This document shows, in pieces, positions 17,918 to 29,890 of a DNA stretch of 64,000 bases. Every line of letters begins with the position of its first letter. The stretch's first letter is position 1. The notes under the pieces are model-generated. The model worked only from the letters and a program-made list of their open reading frames with translations. It ran no database searches and was not told the origin of the DNA. The position numbers and the translations under genes were made by a program. Location: NCBI GenBank assembly GCA_024637095.1, contig JAGXFV010000025.1:43208-107207 (forward strand). The letters run 5' to 3'. The stretch comes from Actinomycetes bacterium (lineage in GTDB: Bacteria; Actinomycetota; Thermoleophilia; RBG-16-64-13).

Positions 17918-17940
17918 CTCGAAATCAAAGCCCCTCCGGC

Positions 17941-19077
17941 TCAGCGCCGGCGGCGGCGCCCCGGAGAGCTCCGCTCGTTCCCTTCCAGCCGATCCAACTC
18001 TTCGCTGTGCCGTTTGTACGCGGAAACGATGTCCTGAACCAGGCGATGACGGACCACGTCCCCGCTGTCGAAGGTGATGAAGGAAATGTCCTCGATCCCC
18101 CCGAGTATGTCGCGAACGATCTTCAAGCCGGAGCGCTGGCCGGCCGGAAGGTCGATCTGGGTGACGTCGCCGGTTACCACCATCTTGGCGCCAAACCCCA
18201 ACCGGGTTAGAAACATCTTCATCTGCTCCGGACTGGTGTTCTGCGCTTCGTCCAGGATTACGAAAGAATCGTTCAGAGTCCTCCCCCGCATGTAGGCGAG
18301 CGGCGCCACCTCGATAGCCCCGTTCTCCAGGTATTCCTGAACCCTTTCGGGATCCATCATATCGTAGAGAGCATCGAATAGAGGCCGCAGATAGGGATCC
18401 ACCTTCTCCATCAGACTACCCGGCAGATAGCCCAGCTTCTCGCCCGCCTCGACGGCAGGACGGGTGAGGATGATGCGGGCGACCTCGCCGCTGAGCAGAG
18501 CGCGAGTGGCCATGCCCATGGCCAGATAAGTCTTGCCCGTACCCGCCGGGCCGATGCCGAATGTGATGACCTTGTCTCGGATGGCGTCAACGTAGGCCTT
18601 CTGGTTGACCGTCTTGGGGGCGATGCGCCGGCCGCGATGTTCGATGATGACGTCGCCCACGATCCTGGTCAGCTTCATGTTCCCGCCGCCCTGCCGGACC
18701 TCCCGGCTACCGCCGGCTTCGCCATTCTTGTCGAGTCCGGCCGCGGCTTCCCGGCGCATGCCGGTGCCCTCCGCTTTGTCGCTTTCGGGGGTCAGCCCGC
18801 CCTCTGTTTCGCCGGGCTGGGGGGTATCGAGAAGCGATGCCCCCAGCTTGATGGTCGCCTCATCCAGGGTGTGTCCGGCTTCGACCAGCCCCAGCAGTTC
18901 CTCGACCAACTCGGCCACCCGCTCGACCTCTCCTTCGGGACCCTGGAGCGTGAGCTCGTTTCCCCGCAGAGTCAGGTCGCAGCAGTCGATCAACGACTCC
19001 AGGCGGCGCAGGTTGGCGTCCGCCTCGCCTACGAGCAGGGCGGCTGCCTCGTTGTCCAGGTATAAAGTCTTCTTCAT
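17941..19077 (-). CDS. phoH: PhoH-like ATPase
   Basis: 378 residues. PhoH is a cytoplasmic P-loop ATPase linked to RNA metabolism and usually encoded beside ybeY, as here. Walker A is GIGPAGTGKTYLAM; Walker B is FVILDEAQN; the arginine-containing end MVVTGDVTQIDLP is typical. An N-terminal KH-like part (1-85) is joined by a long charged linker (about 88-140, rich in Glu/Gly), making it longer than the usual 320 residues. The ATG at 19077 is preceded by GGGAGA at good spacing; 18 further codons upstream look spurious. Confidence 0.93.
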   Translation of the reverse strand: MKKTLYLDNEAAALLVGEADANLRRLESLIDCCDLTLRGNELTLQGPEGEVERVAELVEELLGLVEAGHTLDEATIKLGASLLDTPQPGETEGGLTPESDKAEGTGMRREAAAGLDKNGEAGGSREVRQGGGNMKLTRIVGDVIIEHRGRRIAPKTVNQKAYVDAIRDKVITFGIGPAGTGKTYLAMGMATRALLSGEVARIILTRPAVEAGEKLGYLPGSLMEKVDPYLRPLFDALYDMMDPERVQEYLENGAIEVAPLAYMRGRTLNDSFVILDEAQNTSPEQMKMFLTRLGFGAKMVVTGDVTQIDLPAGQRSGLKIVRDILGGIEDISFITFDSGDVVRHRLVQDIVSAYKRHSEELDRLEGNERSSPGRRRRR

Positions 19078-19157
19078 TCGCCGGTTTCTCCCGAGGGGGC
19101 AAAGGTTCGAGTGCGGCCCGGGTGGAACCACCCTGGAGCCGTGACGCGCGGGCGCGT

Positions 19158-19604
19158 TTAGGTGGAGAGCCGCTCCTGGGCCAGGCGGGAGGCCATCTTG
19201 CCATCCACCTGAGCCCCGCCGCGGGCCATGACCAAGGACATCACCTTGCCCATGTCTTTGGGCGAGGAAGCCCCGCTCTCGGCGACCGCTTCGTCGATCA
19301 GCGCCCGCAGGGCGGCTTCGTCCATCTGCTGCGGCAGGAACCCCTCGATAATGGCCAGGGCGTGCTCTTCCTTGAGAGTCAGCTCCTCGCGCCCGGCCCC
19401 CCTGAAGGATTCCGCCGACTCGAGGCGTTTCTTCCGCTCCCGCTTGAGAATGGCGATCTCCTGCTCCGAGCTGAGTTCAGAGCCGCTCTCCTTGGCCTCG
19501 CGCTGCAGTTCGGCCAGAAGCATGCGGTAGGCCGATAGGTCTTCCTTGCGGCCCTCGCGCAGGGCGGTCTTCATCTCCTCCTGCACCTGTTGGGTCAGCG
19601 CCAT
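19158..19604 (-). CDS. yqeY: YqeY/GatB-like protein
   Basis: 148 residues of the YqeY family (Asn/Gln amidotransferase-related). LREGRKEDLSAYRMLLAEL and the C-terminal GKVMSLVMARGGAQVDGK are typical. The C-terminal domain resembles the tRNA-binding tail of GatB, and the protein is thought to act with amidotransferases or tRNA; its exact role is unsettled. Its ATG overlaps the hinT stop by one base (TGATG), so translation is coupled. Confidence 0.9.
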   Translation of the reverse strand: MALTQQVQEEMKTALREGRKEDLSAYRMLLAELQREAKESGSELSSEQEIAILKRERKKRLESAESFRGAGREELTLKEEHALAIIEGFLPQQMDEAALRALIDEAVAESGASSPKDMGKVMSLVMARGGAQVDGKMASRLAQERLST

Positions 19605-19942
19605 CAGAATCCTCCAAGCCGCTCTCCGCCCAGCACGTGGACGTGCAAATGGTCCACCTCCTGGCCGGCGTCGGAACCGATATTGGAGACGATGCGGTAG
19701 CCGGATTCACGGATGCCGAGCTTCCCGGCTACGGCAACGATGCACTCGAGCAGAGCGTGGCTCCGGTCGGCCTCCCACTGCCCGATCTGATCGAGCGATG
19801 CGAGGTGTTCTTTGGGGAGCACGAGCACGTGCACCGGCGCTTTGGGGTGGAGATCTTTGATGGCGAGGAAGCGATCGTCCTCGAGGACGCGTTCAGCAGG
19901 GATTTCCCCCCGCACGATCTTGCAGAAGATACAGCCATTCAT
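19604..19942 (-). CDS. HIT-family purine nucleotide hydrolase (HinT)
   Basis: 112 residues. HinT proteins hydrolyse AMP-amidates and aminoacyl-AMPs. The histidine triad is seen as VDHLHVHVLGG near the C-terminus, and the N-terminus CIFCKIVRGEIPA is the family signature, its two Cys being zinc ligands in some members. Length and layout are normal. It lies between rsmE and yqeY in one minus-strand operon. Confidence 0.94.
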   Translation of the reverse strand: MNGCIFCKIVRGEIPAERVLEDDRFLAIKDLHPKAPVHVLVLPKEHLASLDQIGQWEADRSHALLECIVAVAGKLGIRESGYRIVSNIGSDAGQEVDHLHVHVLGGERLGGF

Positions 19943-19957
19943 TCGGCGATTAGTATA

Positions 19958-20770
19958 CTACCAATCCATCAGCGCAAAGCGGACCACGGCCGCGGCCACC
20001 GGCCCGGCCGTCTCGGTCCGCAGAATGCGGCGTCCCAGCGAGACCAACTCCCCAAGCCCGGCCAGCCGCTCGAGTTCAGCCTCCGTCCAGCCTCCCTCCG
20101 GACCCACCACGAGAAAGACCCTCTCCGGTTTGGCCAAGGTCGCCTCGGCCTCCAGCCGCTCCTTCATTGAGACCTGGGCAGCCGGCTCCAGGATCAGGCA
20201 GAGACCGGTCCACTCGCCGGTGGCCAAAGCCCGCATCTCCTCCCACGAAACCGCGGCCACCTCGGGCACCGCGGACTGCTTGCTCTGCCGCGCGGCCGCC
20301 GCGGCTACGCGGAGCAGGCGCTCCATGCGCTGTTCGAGTCTTTCCTGGGGCACCGGAGGCGAACCTCCCGCCGGCAGGATGAGGAAACGGTCGACGCCCA
20401 CCTCGGTGCCCTTCTCGACGACCTCGTCGAGCAGCTTGGGTTGAGGCAGGCCCTGGACCAAAGTGAGATGAAGCGCGGCGGTCGGCAGTTCCCTCCGCCG
20501 CTCGAGCCGCACCGCCACCCTCTGTGAAATCTCGGAAAATGAACAGTCGAAGAGGGCGGCTCGTGACGCCTCCGACCCCGCGAACACGACCTCGCAGGGA
20601 TCACCGGGCCTCGCGCGTAGTACCGTGCGGGAATAGCGAGAGTCCTCGTCACTCAGGGTAATTAGTTCGCCCACGGCCGGAGGAGATACCGCCGCCGGTG
20701 CGGTTCCCCCGGTCTCTAGAAAGAAGCGTGGCCGAAAACGCCTCTTGGTGTTTTCGGCTGAGAATGTCAC
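19958..20770 (-). CDS. rsmE: 16S rRNA m3U1498 methyltransferase RsmE
   Basis: 270 residues. RsmE methylates N3 of U1498 in the decoding centre using SAM. The SPOUT knot motifs are clear: VVGPEGGWTEAELE and SLGRRILRTETA near the C-terminus, with an N-terminal PUA-like domain (about 30-90). The GTG start at 20770 is 6 bases after the ctpA stop. rsmE more often follows dnaJ; here dnaJ and prmA are absent and ctpA precedes it. Confidence 0.93.
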   Translation of the reverse strand: MTFSAENTKRRFRPRFFLETGGTAPAAVSPPAVGELITLSDEDSRYSRTVLRARPGDPCEVVFAGSEASRAALFDCSFSEISQRVAVRLERRRELPTAALHLTLVQGLPQPKLLDEVVEKGTEVGVDRFLILPAGGSPPVPQERLEQRMERLLRVAAAAARQSKQSAVPEVAAVSWEEMRALATGEWTGLCLILEPAAQVSMKERLEAEATLAKPERVFLVVGPEGGWTEAELERLAGLGELVSLGRRILRTETAGPVAAAVVRFALMDW

Positions 20771-20776
20771 CGCGGG

Positions 20777-22063
20777 CTAGTTCTCCTCGGCGATTAGTTC
20801 GCGGACACGCTCCAGCGTCTCGTCAACGTCCTCGGTCTCCTGCAGATCCGGGGCCTCGACATCGGGTTCGATCCCCTTCTCGTTGATGTTCCGCCCCTCG
20901 GGCGTGAGATAGACGGCAGTCGTCACCTTCAGGGCACCCCCGTTGCTCAGCGGCTCGATGGTCTGCACCAGGCCTTTGCCGAAGCTGGTGTCCCCGACCA
21001 GGGTTCCCCGTCCCGTGTCCTGGAGCGCCCCGGCCACGATCTCCGACGCGCTGGCCGAGAACTCGTCAATCAGCACGTAGAGCGGAACTCCGTCAAAGGC
21101 CTGTCCCTCGGCCTCGTAGACCTGCTTGGGCGAGTGCAGGCCCTCAGTGGTCACGATGGTGCCGTCCTCTATGAACAGGCTGGCCACGTCGACCGCCTCG
21201 CTGAGAAGGCCCCCGCCGTTACGGCGCAGGTCGAGGATCACCGCGTCGGCCCCGCCCTCCTCCACGTATTGCTCAAGGGGATCGCGCAGCTTCTCGGAGG
21301 ACTCCTGCGAGAAGGTGAAGAACTGCAGGTAGAGTACGTCCTGGCCCTCCACGTCCAGCATCTCGGCCTCGACCACGGGGATTTCGATCTCCCGCCGCTC
21401 CAGCGTGAACTCCAGGGCCTCCCCGCCCTCGGGCAGGTGGATCTGATCCTGAGGCAGATCTTCGGGCACCGGCTCGGCGTCAGCCGGCGGCCGGTAGACT
21501 TCCATGTCGACCGTCGAGCCCTCCGGGCCCTTGATCAGGGTGACCACCTCCTCCAGCGTCTTGCCCCGCACAGATTCGTCGCCAACCACCGTGATGATGT
21601 CGCCGGATTCAACGCCGGCTTCCGCCGCGGGGCTGCCCTCGAAGGTTGCGACCACGGTAACCAGACCGTTCTTTTCCTCGACGCTCATGCCGACACCGGA
21701 GTACTGGCCACCCGAGTGTTCCCGGAAGCGTTCGTACTCCTCCGGGCTCATGTAGGTGGTGTAGTCCTCTTCCAGACCGCTAAGCATGCCGCGAATGGCG
21801 TCGTCCTGGAGTTCAGCGGGCTCTACGTCCCGGTAGTAGTTGCTCTCGAGCTCGCCCAGGACCTCCTCCTGCAGGCCGAAGTCCAGCCCGCCGACATCGG
21901 CCAGCGCCAGGGCGTCTTGGATGCTTCCGCGCACGCCGGGATGCACGCCGACAAGGATCCCGAAAGAGAACACGACGATGAGCAAGAGAACGGCGACAGC
22001 CGTGAAAAGCGTGTTACGGAGCGCTCGCTCCAACTGACCTCCAAACAAAAGCCGGGCCGACAT
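20777..22063 (-). CDS. C-terminal processing peptidase (S41 family)
   Basis: 428 residues, anchored by one N-terminal helix (about 19-41) and otherwise extracytoplasmic. A PDZ domain (about 115-200, with GSPAAEAGVESGDII) precedes the S41 protease core: EFSASASEIVAGAL holds the nucleophile Ser, and GDTSFGKGLVQ the general-base Lys. Such Ctp proteases trim C-termini of envelope proteins and often regulate peptidoglycan hydrolases; the M23 hydrolase gene lies immediately upstream, as in many Gram-positive ftsEX clusters. CtpA/CtpB naming cannot be decided. Confidence 0.93.
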   Translation of the reverse strand: MSARLLFGGQLERALRNTLFTAVAVLLLIVVFSFGILVGVHPGVRGSIQDALALADVGGLDFGLQEEVLGELESNYYRDVEPAELQDDAIRGMLSGLEEDYTTYMSPEEYERFREHSGGQYSGVGMSVEEKNGLVTVVATFEGSPAAEAGVESGDIITVVGDESVRGKTLEEVVTLIKGPEGSTVDMEVYRPPADAEPVPEDLPQDQIHLPEGGEALEFTLERREIEIPVVEAEMLDVEGQDVLYLQFFTFSQESSEKLRDPLEQYVEEGGADAVILDLRRNGGGLLSEAVDVASLFIEDGTIVTTEGLHSPKQVYEAEGQAFDGVPLYVLIDEFSASASEIVAGALQDTGRGTLVGDTSFGKGLVQTIEPLSNGGALKVTTAVYLTPEGRNINEKGIEPDVEAPDLQETEDVDETLERVRELIAEEN

Positions 22064-22089
22064 CCCTAATGGCGGCGGCCCGAGCGGGG

Positions 22090-22119
22090 GTTCGCAAACC
22101 GGGGTCCCCGGCCTCGAAC
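22090..22119 (-). terminator. Compound hairpin between the M23 gene and ctpA
   Basis: Outer arms GTTCG/CGAAC (22090-22094, 22115-22119) and inner arms CCGGGG/CCCCGG (22099-22104, 22106-22111) can form an interrupted stem just downstream of the M23 stop. There is no U tract; it could be a terminator or an mRNA-processing or stability element. Confidence 0.35.
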
Positions 22120-22126
22120 GAAGATT

Positions 22127-23566
22127 TTACAGGAAGTTAAGCGGGTTTACCGGGGAGCCGTTCCGCCGGACCTCGAAGTGCAGGTGCGGTCCCGTTGAGT
22201 ATCCCGTGCTGCCCACTCGCCCCACCTGAGAGCCTTTGCCGACCGACTGCCCGTTCGAGACCACAAGCGACGATTGGTGAGCGTAAAGCGTGGTCAACCC
22301 TCCGCCGTGCGAGATGATCACCGTCTTGCCGTAGCCTCCGCGCCAGCCGGCGAACACCACGGTTCCCGCATCGGCGGCCTTGATTGGCGTGCCCGCGCCC
22401 ACGGCGAGGTCGACCCCGGTGTGCATCTTTCGCGTCTTGAAGATGGGATGCACCCGATAGCCAAAGCTCGAGCTGATGCGACCCGAAACCGGCCAGATCA
22501 TCTGCCCGGTCCCCTGCACCGATCCGGCCGCCGGAGTGGAAGCGATACCGCGCAGTTCGGCTTCGATGCTGTTGGATTCCGCGAGCAGGGAATTCTCCTG
22601 CTTCTCCCAGGCCGCCTTGTCGGTCTCGGCCTTCGCCACGATCGCCTGCTTGGCGTCACGGGCGCCGTCCAGTTCCTGGAGAGTGGCCACCCGCAGGCCG
22701 ACCAGTTCTTCGAGACGGGTGGTGGTCGCGGCCTGCTCGGCCTCCATCTTGGCGACCTGCGCCTGATCCTGCTCGAGCGAGTCCTTCTCGCGCGCCACCT
22801 TGGTCCGCAGTCGCTCGATCTCGTCCAGCACCTCTTGGTCCTGCTCGATGACCTTGTTGAGCAGATTCATCCGATTGATCAGATCGATCAGCCGCTCGGT
22901 ATTGAGCAACATCTCCACGTAGGCGACGTTGCCGCCCTTGTAGATCGCCGCTGCCCTTTCCCCCACCCGTTCCTGGTGGACGCTCAGATCTTGACGCGCC
23001 TTGTCCAGGGTCTTTTGGCGCTCGCGGATAGCCGTCTCCAGCCGATCCAGTTCGGCACGGGTCTCGGAGAGTTTGGCCTCGGCAGCGTCGCGCTGGCGGG
23101 TGACGGAGGCGAGTTCGCCCTCCAACCCGTCGATCTTCTGATCGAGTGACGAGATGTCCTGGAGAGCCGCCTTCTTGGTGGCCTCCGCCTGATCTATGTT
23201 CTTGCGGATCTCGCCGAGTTTGCGCTGGTTTTCGTCGAGCTTGTCCCGCAGTTCCGCTCGGCTGGTGGCGGCTTGGGCGGAATCGAGACCGAGCGAGGGA
23301 GCGGAGGGCGGAGCCGCCAGCGACGCAGCTACAAACAGGCCCGCGAGCAACAGGAGGGCCAGAGTTTGGGAAACCCTTCGAGGTAGCCAGGGCCGACCGG
23401 CGCTCCGGCCCGCGTTGGCCCGGGTCGCTTCGATACGCACCTCTGGGATGCGCGTCTCCAGGATGCGCGTCTCCGCGGCCGGAGCCGCCCCCGGGCGCGT
23501 CCCTCTATCCGTGCCGATCCCCCTGATGCTCATATCCTCCCTGAACCGATTTCCTGGTGACTCCAT
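22127..23566 (-). CDS. FtsEX-associated murein hydrolase, coiled coil plus M23 peptidase
   Basis: 479 residues of EnvC/PcsB-like layout. A cytoplasmic arginine-rich N-terminus precedes a hydrophobic segment (about 63-85) and Ala-rich end, then a long heptad coiled coil (about 100-330), then an M23 domain (about 355-479). The zinc site is seen as HTGVDLAVGAGTPI and GPHLHFEVRRNG. In relatives FtsEX activates this type of hydrolase at division. The start is ATG at 23566, after AGGAG with 5-base spacing; an inner ATG at 23533 is less well spaced. It follows ftsX by 105 bases. Confidence 0.9.
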   Translation of the reverse strand: MESPGNRFREDMSIRGIGTDRGTRPGAAPAAETRILETRIPEVRIEATRANAGRSAGRPWLPRRVSQTLALLLLAGLFVAASLAAPPSAPSLGLDSAQAATSRAELRDKLDENQRKLGEIRKNIDQAEATKKAALQDISSLDQKIDGLEGELASVTRQRDAAEAKLSETRAELDRLETAIRERQKTLDKARQDLSVHQERVGERAAAIYKGGNVAYVEMLLNTERLIDLINRMNLLNKVIEQDQEVLDEIERLRTKVAREKDSLEQDQAQVAKMEAEQAATTTRLEELVGLRVATLQELDGARDAKQAIVAKAETDKAAWEKQENSLLAESNSIEAELRGIASTPAAGSVQGTGQMIWPVSGRISSSFGYRVHPIFKTRKMHTGVDLAVGAGTPIKAADAGTVVFAGWRGGYGKTVIISHGGGLTTLYAHQSSLVVSNGQSVGKGSQVGRVGSTGYSTGPHLHFEVRRNGSPVNPLNFL

Positions 23567-23671
23567 AGTTCTCCTACGTTCGGCGCGCCTCGAGGTGACG
23601 CGCCCGCGCAATGCAGGTCTCTGCTCGAGTGGTCTGGTTGAGTGATTGTCGCCCCGAATTCGAGTGCGCCG

Positions 23672-24550
23672 CTAGACGTTCAGGAAGCGCCGCAGACCGA
23701 GACCCGACCCGGTCGCGCCGATCAAGGCGCCCACTCCCAGGAGCACGATGGCAAGCTGCACCAACGAGATGGCGTCGAAGGGCACCGACAGGAATATCAG
23801 GTTCTCCCGGATGCGCTCGACCACGAAGTCGGTTCCCAGTTGCACCACTGCCAGAGCGGCGGCGGCGCCGACCGTGCCCACCACTATGCCCTCGATGACA
23901 AAGGGCCAGCGAATGAACCAGTTGGTCGCCCCCACGAGTTTCATGATCTCCACTTCCTTGCGGCGGGCGTAGATCGAGAGCCGGATGGTGTTGGAGATCA
24001 GCAGGATCGACACCCCACCAAGCATCACGAGGAACACCACCAGGATGTTGCGGATGACCGAGGTCACCTGGAAGATGCGTTCCGCTATCTCCTGCCCGTA
24101 GCTGACCTCGTCGATGTACTCACGTCCCTCGAGCCGCGAGGCGATGCCCCCGACCTCCTCCGGGTCGTTCAGGGATATTTCGAACGAGGCAGGCAGGGGA
24201 TTCCGCCCCAAGTCCTCGACCACATCGGCGCCTTCGCCCATGTCCTCTTTGAGCCGCTGCAGGGCTTCGTCCTTGCTCACGAATTGCGATTCCTTGACCT
24301 CTTCCCAGCCCACGATCTCCGCTTGCAGGGTCTCGATCTGCTCTGCGGTCACCGAGTCCTTGAGGAAGACACTGATCTCCACCTTCTGCTCGACGTCCTT
24401 GAGCACCGCCTCGATGTTGTAGACAAAGACCATGACCGCACCGAGTACGGCCATGCTCAAGAAGACAGTCACCAGCGCGGCAATGGTCATGAAGTAATTG
24501 CGTCGCAGGGAGCGCAGCGCCTCCCCCAGGAAGAACTTAAGCTTCCCCAT
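23672..24550 (-). CDS. ftsX: Cell division membrane protein FtsX
   Basis: 292 residues. FtsX is the membrane half of FtsEX, which couples division to peptidoglycan hydrolysis. Helix 1 is near 20-42, the extracellular loop (about 45-165) has VFLKDSVTAEQ, and three further helices close the protein (with RKEVEIMKLVGATNWFIR, typical of the MacB/FtsX fold). ATG at 24550 follows GGAGG with 7-base spacing; GTG at 24556 is an alternative. Its start overlaps the end of ftsE. Confidence 0.95.
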   Translation of the reverse strand: MGKLKFFLGEALRSLRRNYFMTIAALVTVFLSMAVLGAVMVFVYNIEAVLKDVEQKVEISVFLKDSVTAEQIETLQAEIVGWEEVKESQFVSKDEALQRLKEDMGEGADVVEDLGRNPLPASFEISLNDPEEVGGIASRLEGREYIDEVSYGQEIAERIFQVTSVIRNILVVFLVMLGGVSILLISNTIRLSIYARRKEVEIMKLVGATNWFIRWPFVIEGIVVGTVGAAAALAVVQLGTDFVVERIRENLIFLSVPFDAISLVQLAIVLLGVGALIGATGSGLGLRRFLNV

Positions 24551-25220
24551 ATCCACCCCTCCGCTGGTCTCGGACGATCTGCCCGTCGTCCAGGGCGATC
24601 ACCCGGCGGCGCATGGCATCCACCATTTCCCTATCGTGAGTCGCCATGATCACCGTCGTGCCGGTCTTGTTGATCCGGTATAGCAGCTGCATGATGCCGT
24701 TCGAGGTCTCGGGGTCCAAATTGCCCGTGGGTTCGTCGGCGATCAGTAGCGGCGGGTGATTGACGAAGGCGCGGGCTATGGAAACCCGCTGCTGCTCCCC
24801 GCCCGATAGCTCATCCGGGTAGTTGCTGGCTTTGTGCGACAGACCGACCAAATTGAGTATCTCGCTCACCTTGCGCTTGGCGGAGCTACCGCCGTTGCCG
24901 GTGACCTGCAGTGCGTACAGCACGTTGTCGAAGATGGTCTTGGAGCTCAGGAGCTTGAAGTCCTGAAACACGCAGCCGATGTTGCGCCGGAGGTAGGGAA
25001 CCTTCCATTTGCGCAGGGTCCCCAGATCTCGGCCGCCGACGGCGATCTTGCCGCGATCGGGATCGATCTCTTTGATCAGCAATCTGATGAAGGTGGATTT
25101 GCCCGAGCCCGAGGGACCCACAAGAAACACAAACTCGCCCTTCTCGATGTGCAGATCCACTCCCTCGAGCCCGATGGTGTCGGGGGGGTATATCTTGGTT
25201 ACGTCTTCGAACTTGATCAA
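24537..25220 (-). CDS. ftsE: Cell division ATP-binding protein FtsE
   Basis: 227 residues. ABC-type ATPase of FtsEX. Walker A GPSGSGKSTFIRLL, signature LSGGEQQRVSIARA and Walker B LLIADEPTGNLDP are intact. The start is TTG at 25220 giving MIKFEDVTKIYP, the standard N-terminus. The 3' end overlaps ftsX by 14 bases. Upstream, before prfB, is a 212-base gap with a perfect tandem repeat. Confidence 0.95.
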   Translation of the reverse strand: MIKFEDVTKIYPPDTIGLEGVDLHIEKGEFVFLVGPSGSGKSTFIRLLIKEIDPDRGKIAVGGRDLGTLRKWKVPYLRRNIGCVFQDFKLLSSKTIFDNVLYALQVTGNGGSSAKRKVSEILNLVGLSHKASNYPDELSGGEQQRVSIARAFVNHPPLLIADEPTGNLDPETSNGIMQLLYRINKTGTTVIMATHDREMVDAMRRRVIALDDGQIVRDQRRGGYGEA

Positions 25221-25261
25221 CCGCGTCTCCTACTTCTCCGCGTACTGCTCTCGTCAGAGCG

Positions 25262-25309
25262 AGACCGAACCGTCGCAAAACCATCAGACCGAACCGTCGC
25301 AAAACCATC
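25262..25309. repeat. Perfect 24-bp tandem duplication upstream of ftsE
   Basis: The unit 25262-25285 (beginning AGACCGAACCGTCGC) is repeated exactly at 25286-25309, within the 212-base gap between prfB and ftsE. Two head-to-tail copies without spacer. No other element in the gap is convincing apart from a small CTACA-CGA-TGTAG dyad at about 25393-25405. Confidence 0.85.
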
Positions 25310-25432
25310 CCTGGCACAGGGAACGTAAGAGGTATTCTCGACGGCGGCGTTAACTCCTTGAAGACCCCGCCGGCTCGCAGGGGCTCCATAAACTACACGA
25401 TGTAGTCCAAAGTTGCTACCCATTAGACTGGA

Positions 25433-26594
25433 TTAGGCCTTTCCCCGGTCCTCTGCCGCCGCCCGCTGCAGCAAATAGGCCCGGATGAACTCGTCGATAT
25501 CCCCATTCAGCAAGCCCTCGACGTTGCCCTTCTCCAGATTGGTGCGATGGTCCTTGGCCAGGGTGTAAGGCGCCATCACGTACGAACGGATCTGACTGCC
25601 CCAGCCGATGTCCTTCTGCTCACCCTTTTCCCGAGCCAGTTCTTCCTGCCGGCGCTCGTGCTGAAGAAGAACCAGTTTGCCGCGTAGCATCTTCATCGCT
25701 GTCTCGCGGTTCTGCAGTTGCGAGCGTTCGTTCTGGCACTGGACAACTATCTTGGTGGGCACGTGCGTGATGCGCACGGCGGAGTCGGTCTTGTTGACGT
25801 GCTGGCCGCCCGCGCCCGAAGCCCGGTAGGTCTCAACGCGCAGGTCCTTGTCGTCTATCTGCACCTCGGCCGCTTCTTCGACCATGGGGGTGACGTCCAC
25901 CGAGGCGAAGGACGTGTGGCGCCGGCTGGCCGCGTCAAAAGGCGAGATGCGCACCAGCCGGTGAACTCCCCGCTCGGCGGCGGCCAACCCATAGGCGTTC
26001 TCTCCCCGGATGGTGATCGTCGCGCTCTTGATGCCGGCTTCGTCACCCTCGGTCGCTTCGTTGACTTCGATTTCGAATCCGCGGCCGCTCGCCCAGCGCA
26101 TATACATGCGGAGCAGCATCTCGGCCCAGTCCTGACTCTCGGTGCCGCCGGCACCCGGGTGGATGCTCATGATGGCGTCGCCGGCATCGAACTCTCCGTT
26201 GAAGAGACGCTGCTCCTCAAAGCGGTTGAGTTCTTCCGCCACCTGCCCCCCGAGTTCATCGAGTTCCGAGGTGACTTCCGCGGGCAAATCCTGTCCCTCG
26301 CCCTCTTCGGCTCCCATCTCGAGCAGCACGCCCATGTCCTCGAGGTGCGAGGTGACCAGACGGTAGAGCTCCAGGCGGGACTTCAGGCGGCTGTAGCGGG
26401 AAGAGACCTTCTGGGCGTAGGTCTGATCGTCCCAGAAGTCGGGGCCATGCATCGCCTCCTCGAGGGAGGCGATTTCCCCCTCTAGCGAAGCCGGGTCAAA
26501 GGTACTCCTTAACCCAGGCAAGCTTCTCGTGGAAGCCGGCCAAATTCTCCTGATACTGGGTGGCGGTGCGCGTGGTGTCGGTGTGCTGATTCAT
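25433..26594 (-). CDS. prfB: Peptide chain release factor 2, with programmed +1 frameshift
   Basis: RF2 reads UGA and UAA stops. The coding sequence is in two frames: 32 codons from ATG 26594 (MNQHTDTTRT... to LAWVKEYL), then in-frame TGA at 26498-26496, after which the ribosome shifts +1 to read GAC and continue 354 codons to 25433, giving about 386 residues. The second part has the GGQ motif in ASGAGGQHVNKTDSA. The shift site is canonical (see 26495-26510). prfB follows secA by 10 bases and precedes ftsE, the usual Gram-positive order. The first ATG lacks a strong ribosome site, so coupling to secA is likely. Confidence 0.93.
26495..26510 (-). promoter_or_regulatory. prfB autoregulatory +1 frameshift site
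   Basis: On the minus strand AAGGAG (26510-26505) is followed three bases later by CTT-TGA-C (26501-26495). The internal Shine-Dalgarno, slippery CTT and UGA-C context are the classic RF2 feedback element: low RF2 lets the ribosome shift at UGA and make more RF2. Confidence 0.93.
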
Positions 26595-26604
26595 GACTAA
26601 GCGT

Positions 26605-29280
<2,676 letters not shown>

Positions 29281-29302
29281 ATTTACTACCTGATGTTCTC
29301 TT

Positions 29303-29890
29303 CTATTTCTGGGGCTCGATCAGCCCATAGTCCCCGTCGCGACGGCGGTAGACAACCGCCGTGTCATTGGTATCCGCGCTGGTGAAGACGAAGAAGTCGT
29401 GGCCCACGAGCTCCATCTGCAGAGCGGCTTCCTCAGCGGTCATGGGCTTGATCATGATCTGCTTGGTCTTGACGATCTGAGGGGCGCCCTCGCCCTCTTC
29501 GGCCATGGTGGTCTCCGCAGCGCCCGCTGCGGGCCGCTCGAGTGGCTTGACCCCAAAATTGATCACGGCTTCACGGTGCCCCAAAGCGTGGCGCTGGTTC
29601 AGCCTTCCCCGGTACTTCTTGACCTGCCGCTCCAGCTTGTCGGCCACCGAGTCGAGCGAGGCGTACATGTCGGTGGTCGCTTCGCGCGCGCGGATGACCG
29701 GACCCTTGGTGAAGATGGTCACCTCGGCCACCTGGTTGTCCGCGATCGCGGGGTTCTTCTCCTGCATCAGCTCGATGTCACACTGAGCTTCGTCAAAAAC
29801 GTACTTGGAAAGCCGCCCGATCTTCTCTTCGGCGTACTCGGTCAGCGCGTCCGTTAGTTCGACGTTGCGGCCCTTCACGATAAGCTTCAC
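29303..29890 (-). CDS. hpf: Ribosome hibernation promoting factor (long form)
   Basis: 195 residues. Long HPF binds the 30S decoding region and dimerises ribosomes into 100S particles in stationary phase. The N-terminal domain ([15 protein letters not shown]...) is joined by a variable linker (about 110-140) to the C-terminal dimerisation domain ([19 protein letters not shown] ... [15 protein letters not shown]). GTG at 29890, 7 bases after AAGGAG, gives the family N-terminus; 20 further upstream codons look spurious. Position before secA is conserved in Gram-positives. Confidence 0.94.
   Translation of the reverse strand: MKLIVKGRNVELTDALTEYAEEKIGRLSKYVFDEAQCDIELMQEKNPAIADNQVAEVTIFTKGPVIRAREATTDMYASLDSVADKLERQVKKYRGRLNQRHALGHREAVINFGVKPLERPAAGAAETTMAEEGEGAPQIVKTKQIMIKPMTAEEAALQMELVGHDFFVFTSADTNDTAVVYRRRDGDYGLIEPQK

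Noticed and set aside
25262-25309. Possible CRISPR-like repeat
   Set aside because: Only two copies with no spacer and no cas genes; a simple tandem duplication.
25217-25423. 68-codon minus-strand frame just before ftsE
   Set aside because: Consists largely of the tandem repeat translated (DGFATVRS twice); no ribosome site, no family, and it ends inside the ftsE start.
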